Assembly (NCBI GenBank): GCA_958404085.1
Contig: CATXZX010000065.1
Location: 1-7,884 of the forward strand
Length of the DNA: 7,884 nt
Source: an uncultured Prevotellaceae bacterium
GTDB lineage: Bacteria; Bacteroidota; Bacteroidia; Bacteroidales; Bacteroidaceae
Reading direction: 5' to 3'
The position numbers and the translations under genes were made by a program. Below are positions 1 through 3,773 of this stretch, one piece after another. Every line of letters starts with the position of its first letter. Positions within the stretch are counted from its first letter, which is position 1. Under the pieces are notes generated by a model, which worked only from the letters and a program-made list of their open reading frames with translations, was not told the origin of the DNA and made no database searches.

Positions 1-1132
1 CTTCGCCGCCCCACAGTTTTTTGAAAAAATCGCGAAAGAAAAGGCATTCAATCGTTCCGATTCTCCGGTTGATGGGGTCCAGGCTTACAAGGATAGTCCG
101 GGCTGAGGGATAGTCTTCTGCAAAGGCTTTCAGCCCTTTGAGGTGTCGGGGTTGTACTTCCTCGACCGATTTTATTTCTATCGCCACACGTGCATCCCCG
201 ATGACGGCATCTACTTCGAGGCCGGTATGCGTATGCCAAAAGCATAGTTTTTCCGGACTTTCGGTGTATGAAATCCAGGCATACAGTTCTTGCATGACCA
301 GGTGTTCGAAGGCGTGACCGTATTCGACGGTTCCTCTGACCAAATTCTTGCGGTGAAGCAGGTGGTTGACAATGCCTACATCGAAGTAGTAGAAACGTGG
401 GGTCTGCATCAGTCTTCGTTTGATGGTCTTGGTGTATGCGGGCACGCGGAATCCGATGAGTGTATCTTCCAGAATTTCAAAGTAACTGCTTACGGTATTG
501 GCGCTCACTCCGCAATCTTGCGCAATGTTCCGATGGTTCATCATTTCGCCGTTCGTGAGTGCGGCTACCTCGAGGAAGCGTTGAAACGCGTGTAGGTTCC
601 TGACCAACGCTTCTTCCTTGATTTCCTCTTTCAGGTACACGTCTATATAAGCAGACAATCTGCGTTCCGGATTTTTTGCCAGATAGTGCGGAGGCAGCAT
701 TCCGTAGTTGATGGCTTTGTCAAGATTGAAATCGGGAATCTCGGCACTGACAAACGGAAACAGGTAAACGGGATAGGCTCTTCCGCCTAATGTGTTGTAT
801 CCTTTTCGTTTGAGCTTTCGTGCGCTCGAACCGCATAGAATAAATACAAGTTCCTTCTCGGATATCAGCCGGTGTACCTCATTGAGCAGTTTCGGGACTT
901 CGGGTATCTCGTCTATGATTACAAGCGTCCCCTTAGGCTTGTCTGCCAGCATTTCGTAGAGCAGGGCCGGGCGTCGTTCCAGTCTGTTTCTCATCTCGCT
1001 GTCCAGCAAGTCGATGTAGATGCTGTCGGGAAATTTTTCTCTAAGGAACGTGCTTTTTCCTGTTTGGCGGGCACCGAATAGAAAAATGCTGTCTTCAAGG
1101 TCCGGACCTATCTTGCAAATTCTTTTATACAT
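1..1132 (-). CDS. AAA+ ATP-binding protein with DUF4143-type C-terminus (3' end outside window)
   Basis: The reading frame stays open for 377 codons from ATG at 1132 to the window edge, so it is partial but probably lacks only a short tail. Visible motifs are Walker A GARQTGKST (residues 20-28), Walker B LVIIDE (70-75), a sensor-1-like LCGSSARK (99-106), a winged-helix-like segment (about 198-222) and a C-terminal PD-(D/E)XK-like signature: E276 in FEHLV, D308 in EVDAVI, and EIK at 319-321. This order is that of the AAA_14/DUF4143 ATPases, which are abundant in Bacteroidales. Their cellular role is poorly known; mobile-element or DNA-handling functions have been suggested, and I assign none. 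ATG 1132 is the first ATG in this frame after an upstream stop. It is overlapped by a short upstream ORF and lies about 100 nt from a promoter-like box. No frameshift is seen. Confidence 0.9.
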   Translation of the reverse strand, partial: MYKRICKIGPDLEDSIFLFGARQTGKSTFLREKFPDSIYIDLLDSEMRNRLERRPALLYEMLADKPKGTLVIIDEIPEVPKLLNEVHRLISEKELVFILCGSSARKLKRKGYNTLGGRAYPVYLFPFVSAEIPDFNLDKAINYGMLPPHYLAKNPERRLSAYIDVYLKEEIKEEALVRNLHAFQRFLEVAALTNGEMMNHRNIAQDCGVSANTVSSYFEILEDTLIGFRVPAYTKTIKRRLMQTPRFYYFDVGIVNHLLHRKNLVRGTVEYGHAFEHLVMQELYAWISYTESPEKLCFWHTHTGLEVDAVIGDARVAIEIKSVEEVQPRHLKGLKAFAEDYPSARTILVSLDPINRRIGTIECLFFRDFFKKLWGGE

Positions 1133-1222
1133 CAGTAAAATCTTTTTCTTCGACAAGGGCTGTTTCCTCCATTCTACTGCGCATTATCATGGATAATTCT
1201 CAGTGCTGTTGCGCAATTTCAT
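1125..1222 (-). other. Two stacked short leader ORFs overlapping the ATPase start
   Basis: On the minus strand an 11-codon ORF (MKLRNSTENYP) runs from ATG at 1222 to a TGA at 1189-1187. That TGA overlaps the next ATG (1190-1188) as ATGA. The second ORF has 21 codons, includes the internal segment MEETALVEEKDFTDV, and stops at TAA 1127-1125, beyond the ATPase ATG at 1132-1130. Both leader ATGs come from the two copies of the 29-bp repeat. The arrangement would suit translational coupling or leader-peptide control. ORFs this short also arise by chance, so expression is unproven. Confidence 0.3.
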
Positions 1223-1238
1223 GGATAATTCTCAGTGC
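1178..1238 (-). repeat. Two 29-bp direct repeats in the ATPase leader
   Basis: Copies at 1178-1206 and 1210-1238 match at 27 of 29 positions, with a 32-bp period. Each carries TGCGCA at one end and CAGTGC at the other around a shared ATGGATAATTCT core. On the minus strand the left copy contains a perfect dyad, ATTATC-CAT-GATAAT, which the right copy keeps only partly. The position just downstream of the promoter suggests a repressor site or an RNA-level control element. Which of these applies cannot be told from sequence. Confidence 0.75.
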
Positions 1239-1245
1239 AAATATA
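1238..1245 (-). promoter_or_regulatory. Bacteroidetes-type -7 box for the ATPase gene
   Basis: On the minus strand this reads TATATTTG, an exact match to TAnnTTTG. The position 20 nt upstream reads TTTC rather than TTTG, so the -33 box is imperfect. Transcription would start near 1232, inside the right-hand copy of the 29-bp repeat, placing both repeats in the 5' leader. Confidence 0.6.
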
Positions 1246-1323
1246 GAAAAGTCGGGCGAAATGACGAAATAAACCGTTGATTTTCATCGGTCCGTCGGCA
1301 AATTCGCGGGACATAGGCCCAAA

Positions 1324-1393
1324 CCGACAAGCGGACGTGCCATAACGTCGGCTTCCTTCATGGCGACACGTTCCGAGACGGAGTGCTTATCGG
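1324..1393 (-). other. Foldable element downstream of toxin, left copy (possible structured RNA)
   Basis: The minus strand can form a compact three-way junction. The outer stem is CCGATAAGC (1393-1385) with GCTTGTCGG (1332-1324), 9 bp including one U-G pair. One hairpin is TCCG-TCT-CGGA (1382-1372). The second stem is ACGTGTC (1371-1365) with GGCACGT (1341-1335), 7 bp including one U-G pair. The wobble pairs favour the minus-strand RNA, the same sense as the toxin mRNA. It may be a 3' UTR element, a processing site or a terminator without a U-run. The fold was found by eye only. Confidence 0.35.
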
Positions 1394-1417
1394 ACTGAAA
1401 ATACCGTCCTGACAGGT

Positions 1418-1759
1418 CTATCCGAATAACTCCGAATGTGAGCCAAGACGCACTATGTCGATCTGGTCCGAATCAGGGTCGAACCAAATCAGCAGGAAGT
1501 CGCTCTCTATATGGCATTCCATATACCCTTTGTAGTTGCCTGTGAGCATGTGCGGGTTGTGTTTCTCCGGAGTCGGCTCTTCATTGGCAAGTTTTTTAAG
1601 GATTTCGGACAGAACTTCGACTTTGCCGGGGTTATTTCTAAATCGCTTATAGTCCTTCTTGTATTGGGATGAAGGTTTCAGCTTTTCATAATCCCATTGA
1701 TTTCTCCATGGCCTCAATCGAGGTGAGGTCGAGAGCAGGCTCATTACGCAATGCTCCAC
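1418..1759 (-). CDS. YafQ/RelE-family toxin, left copy (antitoxin partner truncated)
   Basis: The encoded 113 residues are identical to the right copy at 3109-3450, and the catalytic region is described there. The coding DNA differs from the right copy at only three sites: TCA/TCG for Ser, TTA/CTA for Leu, and the stop codon, TAG here against TAA there. All three are silent. The upstream antitoxin has lost its N-terminal half, and the operon promoter and operator are absent. I see no TAnnTTTG box close upstream, and a strong hairpin (1816-1887) separates it from abi transcription. The toxin reading frame is intact but may be poorly expressed. The true start is uncertain because the ATG at 1759 lies well inside the antitoxin frame. 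Confidence 0.8.
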   Translation of the reverse strand: MEHCVMSLLSTSPRLRPWRNQWDYEKLKPSSQYKKDYKRFRNNPGKVEVLSEILKKLANEEPTPEKHNPHMLTGNYKGYMECHIESDFLLIWFDPDSDQIDIVRLGSHSELFG

Positions 1760-1813
1760 TCTCGACTTCTTTCATCGCAGCCAGTGTCGTTGCATTGGGC
1801 TCATGATAGATAG
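1686..1813 (-). pseudogene. Truncated ribbon-helix-helix antitoxin (C-terminal 41 codons plus stop)
   Basis: From 1813 down to the TGA at 1688-1686 the sequence is identical to the 3' half of the complete antitoxin gene at 3377-3631. Everything upstream of 1813 is unrelated sequence, so the ribbon-helix-helix DNA-binding part is gone. The frame continues into the adjacent hairpin but has no ATG there; the only non-AUG candidate is a TTG at 1868. An internal ATG at AAMKEV could give a short C-terminal peptide. In this antitoxin class the C-terminal part usually binds the toxin, so residual neutralising activity is possible but unproven. Confidence 0.85.
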
Positions 1814-1815
1814 TC

Positions 1816-1887
1816 TCCCTTAAAAAGTGCTTCTTTGCGGGATATTGCAAGAAAACAGTATCCCGCAAAGAAGCACTTTTTAAGGGA
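1816..1887. terminator. 29-bp perfect inverted repeat; probable bidirectional terminator
   Basis: Arms at 1816-1844 and 1859-1887 are perfectly complementary over 29 bp around a 14-nt loop. Within each arm an A5 tract, a GTGC-rich stem and a T5 tract give the A-tract/stem/T-tract layout of an intrinsic terminator readable from both sides. It lies 81 bp after the abi stop codon and abuts the end of the left duplication copy at 1813. It would end abi transcription and shield the left toxin. Perfect arms of this length are unusual for an ordinary terminator, so a mini-element hairpin or a rearrangement scar is also possible. Confidence 0.6.
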
Positions 1888-1968
1888 CGGCTAATTATTA
1901 TAAAGCATTATTTTGTGGATAAAGCAAGCATCTATCCCTGTTTAGATGATTGTACCTGGCACACGAAT
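1888..1968 (-). other. AT-rich abi 3' flank with a small hairpin
   Basis: This 81-bp stretch follows the abi stop codon. It contains a 6-bp hairpin, CATCTA / TAGATG (1929-1948, loop 8 nt), followed on the minus strand by a weakly T-rich stretch. It has no ORF and no similarity to the flanking duplication. It may belong to the abi 3' UTR. Confidence 0.3.
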
Positions 1969-2868
1969 CTATTTCCATAAATCTTCATTTTCCCAATCCT
2001 TGTAAAATCCCATCGCGGCTATATCCACAGTAGGGAAATCCGACAACAATTCTGAAAGTTTTTCGTTGAAGTTGTTATTAGGAGAAACCGAAGAGAGAAA
2101 ATATCGGATTATACATAAGCGGTAATAAATTCTTTTTTTGTCAATTTGAGATGTGTCTATCCAAGCATTTGAGGTTTTGCGTGGTTCTGTCGGATTCAGC
2201 ATAAAATCTCTGTTCCATACTCTCGCATGGTGACAACACATATTGCGGAGGTTGGCAAGTACCGTCAGCCACGAGACAAAAACCTGTGGTTTCAAACCGA
2301 AATAACCAGCAATGCGCTTCATTAGTTGGTTGCTTGCTATATTGGAATAGATGTAGTTCAAATTACCGAAGGACAACACTTCCGTTATCATCCATGCAGG
2401 AGGGTAGTCCTCAATAAAATTTTGTCGAAAATCTTCAATGTAATCTTCCTTGCTTGAAGCCAGTTCCTTGTCTATGATTGCCAATGTTTGATTAAATTTA
2501 TCCGCATTGGCAAAGTATTCTGGTTTTGTTATCCAAAACTTGTCTCCCGATTCTTGGCATCCGACATTTGCCAATACGCTGCGAATGGCAACCTCTATTT
2601 TCTCTATTTCATTGAAAAGGAGTATGCGTAGTTTCTTGTCAAAGCGATAGAGTGTTAGGACTTGCTCAAAAGTTGTTCCCTCTTTTAGTACCAGCTCACT
2701 CTTAGGACTTTTATAGAATGGGTAAATGTATGCAGACAAACGATGATAACCAATGTTCATCAAATAATTTTCCACCCTATGCTCATCTTTTATAAGCATC
2801 CCCCTTGATTTTAGTACTTGAACTATCTGTTCCGGAGAAGAATACGGTTTGGCGAAACTTGTTTTCAT
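1969..2868 (-). CDS. Abi_2 family (AbiD/AbiF-like) HEPN protein
   Basis: The 299-residue protein has Abi_2 family hallmarks. These are an N-terminal segment with ENYLMNIGYHRLSAYIYPF (33-51), a central charged helix RFDKKLRILLFNEIEKIE (75-92), the PPAWMITEVLSFGNL motif (156-170), and LRNMCCHHARVWNR (207-220). The last holds R208-N209-x3-H213, the RNxxxH signature of HEPN ribonucleases. Known family members act in abortive phage infection, and AbiF has been described as a toxin held in check by a small RNA. The frame extends upstream to 3021, but I chose ATG 2868: it fits the family N-terminus and lies below a consensus promoter at 2937-2968 that falls inside the extension. The gene is more AT-rich than its neighbours, sits between duplicated segments and probably came by transfer. 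Its phage or RNA target cannot be predicted. Confidence 0.85.
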   Translation of the reverse strand: MKTSFAKPYSSPEQIVQVLKSRGMLIKDEHRVENYLMNIGYHRLSAYIYPFYKSPKSELVLKEGTTFEQVLTLYRFDKKLRILLFNEIEKIEVAIRSVLANVGCQESGDKFWITKPEYFANADKFNQTLAIIDKELASSKEDYIEDFRQNFIEDYPPAWMITEVLSFGNLNYIYSNIASNQLMKRIAGYFGLKPQVFVSWLTVLANLRNMCCHHARVWNRDFMLNPTEPRKTSNAWIDTSQIDKKRIYYRLCIIRYFLSSVSPNNNFNEKLSELLSDFPTVDIAAMGFYKDWENEDLWK

Positions 2869-2879
2869 GTATGTATAAT

Positions 2880-2932
2880 AAAAAAACGACCCGCCGATTT
2901 GAGCATTGTGAAGAGGCTTGGCAGGTTCTAAT
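2880..2932 (-). ncRNA. Candidate short leader RNA with terminator-like end, just upstream of abi
   Basis: Transcription from the abi promoter would start near 2931. About 50 nt later the minus strand has a seven-T run (2886-2880), preceded by a 7-bp stem. ACCTGCC (2926-2920) pairs with GGCGGGT (2895-2889), with one U-G pair. The 24-nt loop could close further through AGC/GCT. The run ends 11 nt before the abi ATG. The layout (promoter, short RNA, terminator, toxin) matches that of type III and AbiF RNA antitoxins. The loop is long for an efficient terminator, so this could instead be an ordinary leader with a T-rich patch. Confidence 0.35.
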
Positions 2933-2936
2933 GGCG

Positions 2937-2968
2937 CAAAGGTAGTAAAATCGTTTAGAATAGCCAAA
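2937..2968 (-). promoter_or_regulatory. Promoter of the abi unit
   Basis: On the minus strand TTTG (2968-2965), a 20-nt spacer and TACCTTTG (2944-2937) match the Bacteroidetes consensus TTTG-N19-21-TAnnTTTG in both boxes and spacing. It lies inside the inserted segment, not the duplicated one, so the abi unit carries its own promoter. It also supports the abi start at 2868 over the longer frame. Confidence 0.8.
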
Positions 2969-3014
2969 TAATCTGTGATATAATCACACGAAAAACGTGG
3001 GACATAGGCCCAAA

Positions 3015-3084
3015 CTGACAAGCGGACGTGTCATAACGTCGGCTTCCTTTATGGCGACACGTTCCGAAACGGAGTGCTTATCGG
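3015..3084 (-). other. Foldable element downstream of toxin, right copy
   Basis: This is the counterpart of 1324-1393. Stem ACGTGTC (3062-3056) / GACACGT (3032-3026) is fully Watson-Crick here, because the U-G pair of the left copy is U-A. The hairpin loop is TTT instead of TCT. The outer stem (3084-3076 / 3023-3015) carries one C-A mismatch at 3016. Two of the three differences are thus fold-neutral or favourable on the minus strand. Confidence 0.35.
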
Positions 3085-3108
3085 ACTGAAGATACCGTCC
3101 TGACAGGT

Positions 3109-3450
3109 TTATCCGAATAGCTCCGAATGCGAGCCAAGACGCACTATGTCGATCTGGTCCGAATCAGGGTCGAACCAAATCAGCAGGAAGTCGCTCTCTA
3201 TATGGCATTCCATATACCCTTTGTAGTTGCCTGTGAGCATGTGCGGGTTGTGTTTCTCCGGAGTCGGCTCTTCATTGGCAAGTTTTTTAAGGATTTCGGA
3301 CAGAACTTCGACTTTGCCGGGGTTATTTCTAAATCGCTTATAGTCCTTCTTGTATTGGGATGAAGGTTTCAGCTTTTCATAATCCCATTGATTTCTCCAT
3401 GGCCTCAATCGAGGTGAGGTCGAGAGCAGGCTCATTACGCAATGCTCCAC
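3109..3450 (-). CDS. YafQ/RelE-family type II toxin, right copy
   Basis: This is the toxin partner of the antitoxin at 3377-3631. The family cleaves mRNA on the ribosome. Counting from ATG 3450, residues equivalent to the E. coli YafQ active site are H70 (in NPHMLTG), H83 and D87 (in ECHIESD), H108 and F112 (in GSHSELFG, the C-terminus). Two positions differ from the usual family: the common Arg before the ECH motif is Met80, and the common Trp after Asp is Phe88, so activity could be reduced. The first ~22 residues overlap the antitoxin frame and do not look like family sequence. The true start is probably near WDYEKLK, perhaps the TTG at 3408, giving translational coupling to the antitoxin. 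The stop is TAA at 3111-3109. Confidence 0.85.
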   Translation of the reverse strand: MEHCVMSLLSTSPRLRPWRNQWDYEKLKPSSQYKKDYKRFRNNPGKVEVLSEILKKLANEEPTPEKHNPHMLTGNYKGYMECHIESDFLLIWFDPDSDQIDIVRLGSHSELFG

Positions 3451-3631
3451 TCTCGACTTCTTTCATCGCAGCCAGTGTCGTTGCATTGGGCTCATGATAG
3501 ATAGCGTCCAATAAAACTGTTTCGACATAATTGTTAAGACTGCGGTTTTGCTGCCTGGCGAGCTGTTTGAGCCTTTCAAGCAACTCCACGGAAAGTCGGA
3601 AACTCTGGTTCTTTTTAAGTGCTAAGTCCAT
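3377..3631 (-). CDS. Ribbon-helix-helix antitoxin of the YafQ-type toxin
   Basis: The 84-residue protein has an Arc/MetJ-type N-terminus: a strand around SFRLSV (10-15), helix ELLERLKQLARQQ (16-28) and helix SLNNYVETVLLD (31-42). This is the dimeric DNA-binding fold. The acidic, flexible C-terminal half probably wraps the toxin. It starts at ATG 3631, 20 bp below the -7 box, and its 3' end overlaps the toxin frame, as is usual in such operons. A 25-bp palindrome over the promoter is a likely autoregulatory operator. This is the only complete antitoxin in the window, so it may also need to neutralise the identical left-copy toxin. Confidence 0.85.
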   Translation of the reverse strand: MDLALKKNQSFRLSVELLERLKQLARQQNRSLNNYVETVLLDAIYHEPNATTLAAMKEVESGALRNEPALDLTSIEAMEKSMGL

Positions 3632-3651
3632 ATCGGTGTTATTTATGACTG

Positions 3652-3680
3652 CAAAGTTAATGTAAATGTATTACAATAAC
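3652..3680 (-). promoter_or_regulatory. Toxin-antitoxin promoter with overlapping palindromic operator
   Basis: TAACTTTG on the minus strand (3659-3652) matches TAnnTTTG; no good -33 box is seen at the usual spacing. A 25-bp dyad at 3656-3680 has arms GTTA-n-TGTAA and TTACA-n-TAAC around a 5-bp centre and overlaps the -7 box. Paired half-sites over a core promoter are what a ribbon-helix-helix antitoxin would be expected to bind. The left duplication copy lacks this whole region. Confidence 0.65.
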
Positions 3681-3711
3681 GACATTTCTACAATATAAGT
3701 TTTGTAATGAA

Positions 3712-3751
3712 CTGCACCCCAAAAGTTTTGTGTCTAACTTTTGGGGTGCAG
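3712..3751. repeat. 16-bp perfect inverted repeat, downstream of the GH2 gene
   Basis: Arms CTGCACCCCAAAAGTT (3712-3727) and its exact complement (3736-3751) flank an 8-nt loop. It lies 22 bp after the GH2 stop codon and 31 bp before the toxin-antitoxin operator. It could end GH2 transcription, but no U-run follows on the minus strand. The CACCCCAAAAGTT-type sequence resembles the terminal repeats of some IS3-like elements, so it may be a relic of two facing insertion-sequence ends. No transposase is present. Confidence 0.5.
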
Positions 3752-3773
3752 CTCAATTTTGATACAGTCTCGT

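Larger units (their letters stand above)
1305..1813 (-). repeat. Left copy of a 509-bp direct duplication (toxin segment)
   Basis: This segment matches 2996-3504 with a constant offset of 1691 bp. Positions 1440-1813 are identical to the other copy. The nine differences (1307, 1325, 1340, 1359, 1377, 1400, 1418, 1429, 1439) all fall in the first 135 bp and all are transitions. It contains the toxin gene, the 3' part of the antitoxin gene and a foldable element downstream of the toxin. Homology stops abruptly at both ends. I see no target-site duplication or transposase. Confidence 0.95.
2996..3504 (-). repeat. Right copy of the 509-bp direct duplication
   Basis: This is the partner of 1305-1813. 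Here the homologous stretch continues without a break into the rest of an intact antitoxin gene and its promoter, so this copy is probably the original arrangement on the antitoxin side. At the other end homology stops at 2996, about 27 bp upstream of the abi -33 box. Confidence 0.95.

Noticed and set aside
1178..1238. Two-unit CRISPR-like array
   Set aside because: There are only two units separated by 3 nt, with no spacers or cas genes; it is a short tandem repeat in a leader.
1816..1887. Integron attC site
   Set aside because: The arms are perfectly paired with no extrahelical bases or R-box sequences, and there is no integrase or cassette array.
2869..3021. 51-residue N-terminal extension of the Abi protein frame
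   Set aside because: It runs through the abi promoter and into duplicated sequence, and does not resemble the Abi_2 N-terminus, which begins at ATG 2868.
1305..3504. abi segment as a composite transposon
   Set aside because: The flanking repeats encode a toxin and antitoxin fragment, with no transposase, terminal inverted repeats or target-site duplication.
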